Source: an archaeon (GTDB lineage: Archaea > Thermoproteota > Nitrososphaeria > Nitrososphaerales > JACAEJ01). From it: a DNA stretch of 64,000 nucleotides. The stretch covers positions 193,748-257,747 of the forward strand of contig JACGUK010000004.1 in assembly GCA_024256265.1 (NCBI GenBank), read 5' to 3'. Under the pieces are notes generated by a model. The model saw only the letters and a program-made list of their open reading frames with translations, had not been told where the DNA came from and searched no databases. The position numbers and the translations under genes were made by a program. Below are positions 40,872 to 49,346 of this stretch, in pieces; the first letter of the stretch is position 1; each line of letters begins with the position of its first letter.

Positions 40872-41726
40872 ATGAAAATGGCTCGTCTTAATAGCATGAT
40901 CACTCTTATAAGACCTATCAACTCTATCATGGTAGGCTTTGCAGTTATAGTAGGGATTGGTGTAGCCTCTCCTAAAATGATATTCTCAATTCATTCTCTA
41001 TTAGGTTTCTTGACAGGTTTCTTCATATCCAGCTTCTCCATGGTAGTAAACGATTATTATGATATAGAGGTTGATAAGGTAAATAGACCTGATAGACCTT
41101 TGCCAAGTGGTGCTATATCACAAAATTTTGCTATAATATTGGCTTTAATTCTTCTCTCTATAGGAATAGCATCATCTATACTGATAAGCTTGAATAATTT
41201 TGTAATAGCATCAGTATTTGCATTTATTGCATGGTTTTATAATTTCTGGGGAAAGAGGAGAGGATTCATCGGCAATATTATGGTGGCAGCATCTGTATCG
41301 ATACCTTACATATACGGTGGCATGGCTGTAGGAAATGCTGATAAACCATTATTGCTATGGTTGGCTTTAACATCATTCTTGGCTGCTACTGGAAGAGAAG
41401 TTATAAAAACAATATGTGATATCAAAGGAGATGAATTAAGAGGAGTTAGATCGATAGCAAGAGTTCATGGTTTAAGATTCTCATCCATTCTTGGTGCTAT
41501 GATGTTCTTTATGGCTATAGTATCTAGCTGGATTCCTTTCATCACAGGCATAGTGGGTATGGTTTATGCTATTCTGATATTGATTCCTAATTTGATCTTC
41601 ATATATGCATCTATCAAAATTCTTAAAGATTCATCTGAATTTAATGCTTTACATGTGAAGAGCATTTCTCTTCTTGGTATGCTCATAGGCTTGATAGCCT
41701 TCCTCATAGGAGGAATTATTCGTTAA
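40872..41726 (+). CDS. ubiA: UbiA prenyltransferase (digeranylgeranylglyceryl phosphate synthase type)
   Basis: 284 residues, about nine transmembrane helices. The first Asp-rich motif is NDYYDIEVDKVNRPDRPLPSG near residue 55-75 and the second is REVIKTICDIKGDELRGVRSIA near 175. Archaeal enzymes of this type add the second geranylgeranyl chain to make the membrane lipid core. Other UbiA substrates cannot be excluded without a tree. The gene lies between an AsnB-like gene and a membrane hydrolase-like gene. Confidence 0.85.
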   Translation: MKMARLNSMITLIRPINSIMVGFAVIVGIGVASPKMIFSIHSLLGFLTGFFISSFSMVVNDYYDIEVDKVNRPDRPLPSGAISQNFAIILALILLSIGIASSILISLNNFVIASVFAFIAWFYNFWGKRRGFIGNIMVAASVSIPYIYGGMAVGNADKPLLLWLALTSFLAATGREVIKTICDIKGDELRGVRSIARVHGLRFSSILGAMMFFMAIVSSWIPFITGIVGMVYAILILIPNLIFIYASIKILKDSSEFNALHVKSISLLGMLIGLIAFLIGGIIR

Positions 41727-41748
41727 TTGATATAATTGAGTGATATTT

Positions 41749-42249
41749 ATGCCTTTTACACCATTTCATTGGGGTCCTGCTCTACTCATAGGTATGCTAC
41801 TCTTTTCGATATTTGATCTGCCCGCTCTCTTTTTATCGAGCGTAATCCCAGACTTAGAAGGGATCTACGTTTTGATGTCTGGCTCTCCATTACCTCTTCA
41901 TGGTTTCTTCCACTCTTACCTTGGTGCATCAATTCTTGGATTTGTGACAGCAATTATTGTGTATTTCATTTATGGCTTGTTAAGCAAGATCATGAGATTA
42001 TTCATGCTTGAGCAAAAATCTTCTTTTAAAAGGATTCTCTACACCTCTTTGTTTGGAGTATATTCTCATGTCTTCCTTGATTCCTTTCTTTATGGAGAGA
42101 TGAAACCTTTCTTCCCCTTGGATGGCAATCCTTTTCTAGGTCTTATTTCAGCCAATGAAATTTACTGGTTCAGCATGGTCTCTTTTCCCTTAGGCTTGGC
42201 TCTATATGCCTATAGGCTTTTTGTAACTTTTCGAAAATCAAGCAGATAA
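41749..42249 (+). CDS. YdjM-like membrane-bound metal-dependent hydrolase family protein
   Basis: About 166 residues from the ATG at 41749 (frame open from a GTG at 41740). Four transmembrane helices with conserved HF..HW at the N-terminus (PFTPFHWGPALLIG), PDLEG, GFFHSYLGA and YSHVFLDSFLYGEMKPFFP. The His/Asp pattern is that of the YdjM/PF04307 family, predicted metal-dependent membrane hydrolases. Substrate unknown. Confidence 0.75.
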   Translation: MPFTPFHWGPALLIGMLLFSIFDLPALFLSSVIPDLEGIYVLMSGSPLPLHGFFHSYLGASILGFVTAIIVYFIYGLLSKIMRLFMLEQKSSFKRILYTSLFGVYSHVFLDSFLYGEMKPFFPLDGNPFLGLISANEIYWFSMVSFPLGLALYAYRLFVTFRKSSR

Positions 42250-42353
42250 ATTGTTTCTACGTTGTTAGTAGAATCTTTTTCTTGGATTATCTATCAATAA
42301 ATCTCTTTGTTAAAACTAAATGCTTTTTAGACTAATTTGCCACTAGATCATCA

Positions 42354-43568
42354 ATGTGGGTTGAAAAGTACAGACCGAAGAGCATAGAGAGTATGGTTGG
42401 CAACGAAGAGAGCAGGATAGAATTCTTGAATTGGTTAAAGGATTGGAAAAAAGGATCAAAGCCAGCCCTTCTTATAGGAGCCCCTGGAACAGGAAAAACC
42501 ACTCTTTTGCACCTTACTTCTAAAAAATTAAGCTATAATGTAATAGAATTGAATGCTAGTGATGTTAGAACAAAGGAGAAGATGATGCAGAAGCTAGGAC
42601 CCGTATTGAGCTCTAAAGGTCTATTCGGTGAGAAATTACTCATATTCTTGGATGAAGTTGATGGAATGTATGATAGGCAGGATAGAGGAGGAATAGAGTT
42701 CGTAGAAGAATTGATAGAGAGTAGCTTAGTTCCAATAGTCATGGCTGCAAATTTAGAGGATGATAAAAAAATAATTAAACTAATAAGAAAATCCAGAGTA
42801 TTTAGGTTCAGAAGAATTCCTCCAAGGCTTGTGGAGATTTATGTTGAGAATATTCTTAAAAAAGAAGGTGTTAAACTTAGCAAAGAATCCATTCGCTTGA
42901 TGGTTAGAGAGTCTAAAGGAGATATGAGGGCAGCCATAAATACAGCCCAATCCTTCTCAGGTCTATCTACAGAAGAAATTAGCTCTATCATATCGAGTAG
43001 AGATTTGACTTACAGCTTAAGAGAAGGCTTTGAAAATTTCTTTAATGCTGATTCTCAAGAAAAAGCCTATGAAGCCTTAAGAATTTGTGATGCAATGCCA
43101 AGAGATAAGGTAAGATTAGCCTATACGAGCGTTATAAATAGCAATTTAAGTGAGGATAAACTCATAAAGGCTTTAGAGAAGATAGGAGAAGCTGATGAAA
43201 TTGTGAAGATGATAGGAAAGACTCAGGAATGGAGGCTATTAAGATATTTTGACAGATTACTTGCTTACTCTCTCTTCAAAGCTCTTCCTAAAGGTGCAGT
43301 TAGTTATAGTGAAGATGATATGCCTTGGGATTTAAAGGTTAGGATGTGGAATGAAAGTAAAGCATTAAGAGATACTGGCAAAAGTTTATCTAAATTTCTT
43401 CATACATCTTCTCGAGAAGTTTTATCAACATTCATGCCATATTTATTGGTAATTCTAAGCAAGGATAAAGGTTCTATGGAAAGATTTTTTAGACTATTAG
43501 GCTTGGATGATAGTTCATTAAAGGTCATTATGAAGGAGACTGAAAGAATTAGCATAAAGGTGAGATGA
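42354..43568 (+). CDS. rfcL: Replication factor C large subunit
   Basis: 404 residues. WVEKYRPKSIESMVGNEE start, Walker A GAPGTGKTTLLH (about 44-55), Walker B LLIFLDEVDGM, sensor-1 region VPIVMAANLEDD. The large subunit forms a pentamer with four small subunits and loads PCNA onto DNA. The C-terminal part ends without a strong PIP box (last residues ERISIKVR), which is shorter than many archaeal homologues. A Cys-rich gene follows after one base. Confidence 0.92.
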   Translation: MWVEKYRPKSIESMVGNEESRIEFLNWLKDWKKGSKPALLIGAPGTGKTTLLHLTSKKLSYNVIELNASDVRTKEKMMQKLGPVLSSKGLFGEKLLIFLDEVDGMYDRQDRGGIEFVEELIESSLVPIVMAANLEDDKKIIKLIRKSRVFRFRRIPPRLVEIYVENILKKEGVKLSKESIRLMVRESKGDMRAAINTAQSFSGLSTEEISSIISSRDLTYSLREGFENFFNADSQEKAYEALRICDAMPRDKVRLAYTSVINSNLSEDKLIKALEKIGEADEIVKMIGKTQEWRLLRYFDRLLAYSLFKALPKGAVSYSEDDMPWDLKVRMWNESKALRDTGKSLSKFLHTSSREVLSTFMPYLLVILSKDKGSMERFFRLLGLDDSSLKVIMKETERISIKVR

Positions 43569-43569
43569 T

Positions 43570-43917
43570 TTGATAGTTGCAATAGGAGAATGGTTTAAGC
43601 TACCAAGGTTGGGAAGAGAGTTCTTCATTAGCCTCATGAAGGCAGGTTTGATGTATGATAAGTCTAAAGGCTTTAAGGCTGAAGCTAACACTGATCTGAT
43701 TAAAATATCATCAATATTGAAGAGGGCTTTAGGAGAAGATTTTGAATTCGTTCCAAAGTGCTTTACATGTAATTCAATCATAGATTGCTACTCTTGTGCA
43801 TATTATCTGATCTGTGATGTTAAGAGTTTAACTCCAAATTGCCTTTGTGATAATTGCATGAGTAATGAAGATGCTTTTGCCATTTATAGTAATGCTTTGA
43901 TGAAGAAGATGAGTTGA
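43570..43917 (+). CDS. Cys-rich protein cotranscribed with rfcL
   Basis: 115 residues from a TTG start one base after rfcL. The N-terminal helical half is followed by a dense cysteine region: CFTCNSIIDCYSCAYYLICD…CLCDNC (nine Cys in 40 residues), likely binding zinc or an iron-sulphur cluster. I do not recognise a named family; coupling to rfcL hints at a replication or repair link but is only positional. Confidence 0.6.
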   Translation: MIVAIGEWFKLPRLGREFFISLMKAGLMYDKSKGFKAEANTDLIKISSILKRALGEDFEFVPKCFTCNSIIDCYSCAYYLICDVKSLTPNCLCDNCMSNEDAFAIYSNALMKKMS

Positions 43918-43924
43918 TAAATTT

Positions 43925-44215
43925 ATGATAAAGCATATAGTTCTATTCAATCTAAAGTCAAACACTTTAAACCATTTCGATCATTTTGCAAAGATAACAA
44001 AAGAAACATTATCTAAAATTCCTGGAGTTCAGAACTTATCCATTGGATTATCTATCAAACTAGATGCAAGATACAAGTATTTGATAATAATGGAGTTTGC
44101 TGATGAAAATTTGTTGAAAGAGTATAGAGCTCATCCAATTCATGTGAAGTATCGTGATGAGCATTTCAAGCCAGCCATTGAGGAGTATATTTCTCTTGAT
44201 TACGAATTAATTTGA
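43925..44215 (+). CDS. Dabb (stress-responsive A/B barrel) domain protein
   Basis: 96 residues. IKHIVLFNLKS, LSKIPGVQNLSIG, YKYLIIMEFADENLLKEYRAHPIHVKY…FKPAIEEYISLDY is the dimeric alpha/beta-barrel Dabb pattern. Members range from stress proteins to small enzymes; the function here is unknown. It converges on moaA, overlapping its end by nine bases. Confidence 0.85.
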   Translation: MIKHIVLFNLKSNTLNHFDHFAKITKETLSKIPGVQNLSIGLSIKLDARYKYLIIMEFADENLLKEYRAHPIHVKYRDEHFKPAIEEYISLDYELI

Positions 44216-45127
44216 ACAAGGTTTAAAGTAAGGCTCACGATTCATTACAGATTTTACATAAGCCTTCAGAACTTTAGAATGATCGCCTTTAGCAATAGCA
44301 TCACTTATGTATACTTTATTATCATTCCTCATCAAGCATGGCTTAAAAGCACCATCATTCGTGAGGCGAATTCTGTTACAAAAGGCACAAAATTCTGTAT
44401 TGTCAACTGGATGAACTACCTCAACAGTAGAATTACCAAGGTCGTAGACCTTTCTCTTATGCATAGACTCTCTAACCCATGATCTTAAAGCCCTATCCTC
44501 AAGAATCCTTTCAATAGAGAATGGCTCTATGTGCATCTTATCGTAAAGTTCACTCTTTATCCTTATAGGCTCTAATTCAATTACTTGAATCTGTGCATTA
44601 ACTTCACTTGAGAATTTTATGTAATCATCAAGCTCATCATCGTTTATTCCTTTCAACAATACCATGTTTATCTTTACAGGAGTTAATCCATGCTTTACAG
44701 CAGATCTAACTCCTCTTAAAACAGGCTCAAGTTTACCTTTTGTAACTTTATAGTACCTATGTGGATCAAGGGAAGGTATATTGATATTGACTCTATCTAA
44801 TCCAGCCTTCTTCAAAGGCTCAGCCAAAGGCTCTAATAGAGATGCATTAGTGACCATGGACAATTCTTGAATGCATTGAACAGATGCTACTCTGTTAACT
44901 ATTTCGACTATATCCTTTCTTATCAAAGGCTCACCACCAGTTATCTTAACTTTTCTAACACCGTAGCTTGTTGCAATTCTCACAATTTCTTCAATAATCT
45001 CTGGCGTGAGCTTATCTTCTAAAACATCATTTCCCTCTTTATGGCAAAATATACAATTAAGGTTGCACTTTGAGGTCACAGATATTCTTAAGTTGTAAGT
45101 TAACCTTCCATAAGAATCTAGAAGCAC
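44207..45127 (-). CDS. moaA: GTP 3',8-cyclase MoaA
   Basis: 306 residues. Radical SAM motif SKCNLNCIFC (C21, C25, C28), KITGGEPLIRKD, and the C-terminal second cluster motif CAFCNRIRLTNDGAFKPCL. It converts GTP to 3',8-cyclo-GTP, the first step of molybdopterin synthesis. Last gene of a minus-strand operon with a helical protein, moaC and moaB. Confidence 0.94.
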   Translation of the reverse strand: MLLDSYGRLTYNLRISVTSKCNLNCIFCHKEGNDVLEDKLTPEIIEEIVRIATSYGVRKVKITGGEPLIRKDIVEIVNRVASVQCIQELSMVTNASLLEPLAEPLKKAGLDRVNINIPSLDPHRYYKVTKGKLEPVLRGVRSAVKHGLTPVKINMVLLKGINDDELDDYIKFSSEVNAQIQVIELEPIRIKSELYDKMHIEPFSIERILEDRALRSWVRESMHKRKVYDLGNSTVEVVHPVDNTEFCAFCNRIRLTNDGAFKPCLMRNDNKVYISDAIAKGDHSKVLKAYVKSVMNREPYFKPCSN

Positions 45128-45131
45128 TTTT

Positions 45132-45656
45132 TCACATCCTTATATGATAGACCATATGGGATAACTCTGGTAGGATCAAGCTTAAAGCCAATTCTACAGC
45201 CTGTGGTGATCCAGGTAAGCAGAATATAAGTTTACAATTCAAAGTACCAGCCAAAGCCCTTGATAGATAAGATGGAGGACCTATCTTTTGATAGCTTATA
45301 GCTCTGAATAGTTCTCCAAATCCCTCTATCTCCTTATCCAATAAAGGCATTATAGATTCAAATGTTACATCTTTTTTTGCTAAGCCTGTGCCACCTGTTA
45401 AAATTACAGCATCAGCATCTTCATCATATAAACTACGAAGAACTTCTAGCCTTATCATCTCTTCATCATCACTTATCAGCTTTCTTGATACTATTTTATG
45501 ACCACTTGCTTTTATCATGCTAACAGCTTTTGATCCGGATTCATCATCAACAGATATTCCTTGAGAAGCCTTCTCATACCTAGATGAGCTTACAGTTATT
45601 ACTGTAACATTTACGCTCCTTGGGGCTAGTCTCTTATGCTCCTCATAAGTCTTTAA
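45132..45656 (-). CDS. moaB: Molybdopterin adenylyltransferase-type protein MoaB, no canonical start
   Basis: The annotated-looking ATG at 45518 gives only 128 residues, but the same frame continues upstream with clear family sequence: VNVTVITVSSSRYEKASQGISVDDESG. It reaches moaC without any ATG, GTG or TTG. The best placed start is a TTA at 45656, overlapping the moaC stop and preceded by GGAAGGTGA. The core has LTGGTGLAKKDVTFE and FCLPGSPQAVE. It adenylylates molybdopterin or related tungsten cofactor. The true start needs protein evidence. Confidence 0.82.
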   Translation of the reverse strand, partial: LKTYEEHKRLAPRSVNVTVITVSSSRYEKASQGISVDDESGSKAVSMIKASGHKIVSRKLISDDEEMIRLEVLRSLYDEDADAVILTGGTGLAKKDVTFESIMPLLDKEIEGFGELFRAISYQKIGPPSYLSRALAGTLNCKLIFCLPGSPQAVELALSLILPELSHMVYHIRM

Positions 45657-46090
45657 CTTCTCTTCACCTTCCTCAAGACCTTTATGTTTGAAATCATAGT
45701 TGTAGGATATTGACCTTTATCGTCCTTCTCATACTTTTTAACTACATCCCAAAGATTAAGTAAAGCTATAGTTGTTGCTGTCAAAGCCTCCATTTCAACT
45801 CCAGTCTTGCTGTTAGCTATTATCTTCGATTTTACTATTATTCTATCATCTTTGATTCTTATATCAACATCAGTGCTCTCAATAGGGATAGGATGGCATA
45901 GAGGCATTATAGATGGTGTAAACTTTGCTCCTTGAATCCCTGCCAATTTTGCTATTTGAGTAGGGTCTCCCTTCTCTATCCTTCCCTCTTTTATCAGCTT
46001 TATAGTCTCAGGCTTTAGTTTTATCTCCCCTAAAGCTATAGCCTCTCTATACTGCTCTGGCTTCTTCGATATATCTATCATTTTAGCCAT
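45653..46090 (-). CDS. moaC: Cyclic pyranopterin monophosphate synthase MoaC
   Basis: 145 residues, slightly short. ITPSIMPLCHPIPI-type motif (MPLCHPIPIESTDV), KTGVEMEALTATTIALLNLWDVVKKYEK and DKGQYPTTMISNIKVL are family signatures. Converts the MoaA product to cyclic pyranopterin monophosphate. Starts one base after the upstream helical gene; its stop overlaps the moaB frame. Confidence 0.94.
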   Translation of the reverse strand: MAKMIDISKKPEQYREAIALGEIKLKPETIKLIKEGRIEKGDPTQIAKLAGIQGAKFTPSIMPLCHPIPIESTDVDIRIKDDRIIVKSKIIANSKTGVEMEALTATTIALLNLWDVVKKYEKDDKGQYPTTMISNIKVLRKVKRS

Positions 46091-46091
46091 T

Positions 46092-46598
46092 CTAATCGCC
46101 TTTGCTCGTGAAAGAAGTTATCTTAGATTGAGTATAACCAGACTTCTTCATCCTTTTAGTCTTTGGAATATTCTTAAGGCTTTTGCTCAGTTCTAAGCCT
46201 GTCATGCTTATGATCCTTTTCACAACAGGGTTAGGAGATTCGAAGGATTTGTTGAGCAAGACCTTCAGCCTAGCCATCTTAGAGATTATAATATCTAGCC
46301 TACTCATTATCTCACTTTTTTCTTTTTTCAAAGTTAAATCTTGCTTTAAATCTGCTAAGAGTGAAGAAAGTTCATCATAAGCCTTCTCTGCTGTCACAGA
46401 TTTCTCAGGCTTAAGCAATAGAATAGTCTTTGTAGCCTTATAGCCCTCATTGCCAGCCTTCCTGAGGAGGTTGTTTATATCATCAAGAATTTCGTTGAAG
46501 GGCTTGAATGATAGATCTCTTCTAAGCTTCTTCACATCTTCCATCATCTCATCGAATTTTCTCAGGTTCGAAAGGCGTTCCATGCTAATCTTTTCCAA
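46092..46598 (-). CDS. Helical coiled-coil protein leading the moa operon
   Basis: 168 residues, almost wholly helical and charged (DEMMEDVKKLRRDLSF, EKAYDELSSLLADLKQDLTLKKEKSEIMSRLDIIISKMARLKVLL) with a basic, Ser/Thr-rich tail. It is one base upstream of moaC and so probably cotranscribed, but no link to cofactor synthesis is evident. Family not recognised. Confidence 0.6.
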   Translation of the reverse strand: MEKISMERLSNLRKFDEMMEDVKKLRRDLSFKPFNEILDDINNLLRKAGNEGYKATKTILLLKPEKSVTAEKAYDELSSLLADLKQDLTLKKEKSEIMSRLDIIISKMARLKVLLNKSFESPNPVVKRIISMTGLELSKSLKNIPKTKRMKKSGYTQSKITSFTSKGD

Positions 46599-46723
46599 AG
46601 TTATATTAAATGAAGATTTGATATCTGATAAGCTTTCCTCTTATTACCTCAAGATAAAAAATAAGCTTCATCAAAACTTATATTCTAATGAAATATTTTT
46701 ATTATTGACCTATAGGGGTTATT

Positions 46724-48595
46724 ATGCTGATGTTTTCAAAGATAAAAGATGAAGTCAAGAATATACAAAAGGAGTGTAAGATAATAGGTCGAGACGCAGA
46801 GCTAGAGTATGCTCTTACTGCAGTCTCAGCTGGCAAGAATGTCCTCTTTGAAGGACCAGTAGGGGTTGGTAAAACAGTAATAGCCATGGCTATAGCTAGG
46901 CACTTTAAGCGTGAATTTTACAGAGTTGATGGAGATGAGCGCTACACTGAGAATAAGTTGACTGGATGGTTCGATCCTGCAACAGTCATAATGAAAGGCT
47001 ACTCTTGGGAGACATTCATACCAGGTCCATTGACTCAGGCTATGACGGATGGCGCCTTCCTTTTCATAAATGAGTTGAATAGGATGCCTGAAGGAACTCA
47101 GAACGTTTTACTGCCAGCCATGGATGAAAAGCAGATAATTCTCTCAAAGCTCGGCTCAATTAAAGCCAAACAAGGTTTCATAATAATAGCAACTCAAAAC
47201 CCTGAAGAGTTCGTCGGTACAAGCAGGCTCAGTGAGGCTCTTAAAGATCGATTCATATTGATCAAGCTTGAATACCAGTCTGAGGATGAGGAGAGGAAGA
47301 TAGTAAAAAAGGAAACTGGATGCAATGAAGATACTGTTATAGAGATAGCTGTCAAGATCATAAAGAAGACAAGAGAAGAACCTGAGATAAGGCGTGGATC
47401 ATCTATTCGTGGTGCAATAGACATCGTAGACTTGATTCAGCGCTTATCAGGAAGCTTTACTCTAGACCCAGATATTTGGACTAAAGCTGCTATCATGGCT
47501 TTAGCCACAAAGATAGAACTTCAAGATAGAGCAACTCAAAGCATGAAAGAAGTAGTCCAAAAGATAGTTACATCGGTTCTTAAAGATTATTCAAAAAGCT
47601 CTAGTGAGCAATCGACTGGGGATACTGGCGCTAAAGGTGAGATAGATAGGTTTGATGCTTTAGTTCTATCTAGAAATTTACCCCTTCTAAAAGATGCCAT
47701 AAGCAAAGGAGAAATTACTAAAGCCCTTTTCCTTATCCAAGAGTCTCCACAATCTATTTATGAGATTCTTTGTAAAGAAGGTCTTTTTGATAGCATGTTA
47801 CAAGCTGCAGAGCACTCAGAATTAAAATGGTCAGCAGCTCAGCTTCTAATAACACTTCAAACAGCAAAGCTCGATCCTATGCATAAAAAGATTGCGAGAA
47901 GGATTCTGAATAGAACTATCATAAGAATAGCAGCCCAGATAGCTGGGAAAGGGATAGTCCCTAAAAAATGTATTGAAGTTCCGTTCGAACCCGGTCTAGA
48001 AGACTTTAACATTGAACAGACTCTTGAGAATAAACTTGGTAAGAATTTCATCGATTATCAAGATATAGTGTCCATCAAAAAACAAGAAAAGAAGAGTGCA
48101 GTCTCATTGATGTTAGATATAAGCAACTCTATGCAGCAAGAAAAGATAGCCATAGCAGCTTTAGCAGTTGGTGTATTGGCACATAAGTTACGTGAAGATC
48201 ACTATTCAATCATAACATTCAATGATAATGCACAAATCCTTAAGCCTATAAACTATTGCCCAGATATAGAGAATCTAATCGATAATATGCTTGATCTTCA
48301 ACCAGGAGGACTGACGGATATAAAAGTAGCTTTAGATAAGGGCTTGGAAGAATTAGAAAAATTAGATTTATCTGAGAAGGTAGGAATTTTAATAACAGAT
48401 GGTTGGGTCACAAAGGGAGACAGTCCATTGAGTTCTGCTGGGAAGTATCCTAGGCTTCATGTTATACAAGTTCCTTTCACTGTAAGTGGGGATTATGATA
48501 TGTGCAGAAACCTTGCAAAGGCTGGAAGAGGAAAATACTCCTATGTTGAAAACTTTCATGATTTGCCTCGTGCCATAATGAACATATTCAGATGA
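46724..48595 (+). CDS. MoxR-type AAA ATPase fused to a VWA domain
   Basis: 623 residues. N-terminal MoxR/CbbQ AAA: Walker A EGPVGVGKTVIAMA (about 44-57), Walker B AFLFINELNRMPEG, then IIATQNPEEFVGTSRLSEALKDRF. The C-terminal VWA domain has a MIDAS motif DISNSM near 466 and later LTDIKVALDKGLEEL, ILITDGWVTKGD. Usually MoxR and VWA are separate genes; the fusion resembles Mg-chelatase-like I and D subunits in one chain. Probably a metal-insertion or remodelling chaperone. Confidence 0.88.
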   Translation: MLMFSKIKDEVKNIQKECKIIGRDAELEYALTAVSAGKNVLFEGPVGVGKTVIAMAIARHFKREFYRVDGDERYTENKLTGWFDPATVIMKGYSWETFIPGPLTQAMTDGAFLFINELNRMPEGTQNVLLPAMDEKQIILSKLGSIKAKQGFIIIATQNPEEFVGTSRLSEALKDRFILIKLEYQSEDEERKIVKKETGCNEDTVIEIAVKIIKKTREEPEIRRGSSIRGAIDIVDLIQRLSGSFTLDPDIWTKAAIMALATKIELQDRATQSMKEVVQKIVTSVLKDYSKSSSEQSTGDTGAKGEIDRFDALVLSRNLPLLKDAISKGEITKALFLIQESPQSIYEILCKEGLFDSMLQAAEHSELKWSAAQLLITLQTAKLDPMHKKIARRILNRTIIRIAAQIAGKGIVPKKCIEVPFEPGLEDFNIEQTLENKLGKNFIDYQDIVSIKKQEKKSAVSLMLDISNSMQQEKIAIAALAVGVLAHKLREDHYSIITFNDNAQILKPINYCPDIENLIDNMLDLQPGGLTDIKVALDKGLEELEKLDLSEKVGILITDGWVTKGDSPLSSAGKYPRLHVIQVPFTVSGDYDMCRNLAKAGRGKYSYVENFHDLPRAIMNIFR

Positions 48596-48605
48596 TTTTT
48601 CTAAA

Positions 48606-49175
48606 TTACTCTACAATGCGAATTTTAACTTCATCATTTGAATAAGGCATCTTCCTAAAGCGTCTTTGAACAACCTTCAGCATATCTTTTACTCTCTCAT
48701 CTTTCGCCTCTTCAGCATATCTTTTAACTTCCTCGAACGTTTTCTCATCAAATACATTTTTAGTGAGCATATCCGAGAGGATGGACAAAGCCCTTTTGGA
48801 CTCTTCACTAATCAAATCTTCTGCCTCTTGGGCTTTTAAGATTTTTCTAACACTTGTATTGCTTAATATAATCTCTAAAACATCTTCCTCATTAAGTTCA
48901 AAGCTTTCATCTTTATGCTCGACCAACCATCTTTCACTCAAAGGCTTAAAGGAGAATTCTTCATCTTGTTCTATTAAAGTAAACTGTCCACTTAAAGTAT
49001 GACGTAATAGTTCGACTTGCGGTTTAAACTGTAGCAGGTAGGCATCGAAGTTTTGAATAGACTTTACGAAATTTAGCCTTCCTGAAGCCTTAAGGATATA
49101 ATTTCTACTAATATCATCATTGCTAATTATGCTCATGGAAAATACTGTTCCCCAAGTCTCCCATCTATATATCAT
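48606..49175 (-). CDS. Unknown helical protein
   Basis: 189 residues; a later ATG (MSIISND, 49136) is also possible. Acidic and helical in the middle (LNEEDVLEIILSNTSVRKILKAQEAEDLISEE) with a C-terminal AKDERVKDMLKVVQRRFRKMPY. It converges on the MoxR-VWA gene. No family recognised. Confidence 0.55.
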   Translation of the reverse strand: MIYRWETWGTVFSMSIISNDDISRNYILKASGRLNFVKSIQNFDAYLLQFKPQVELLRHTLSGQFTLIEQDEEFSFKPLSERWLVEHKDESFELNEEDVLEIILSNTSVRKILKAQEAEDLISEESKRALSILSDMLTKNVFDEKTFEEVKRYAEEAKDERVKDMLKVVQRRFRKMPYSNDEVKIRIVE

Positions 49176-49346
49176 ATTCTACATCTCTTATAGCTTGAAA
49201 AATCAGTTTTATAACTTAAAATTTTATATTTTATCCTCTTTATTATAAGGTAAATTCATATAGATAAAGATTTTTAAGATCGGCTTATTTATGCTGGAAA
49301 AGAATAGAGTATGTAAAATTTTAAAAATGCCTTGCCCTAAATCTTA

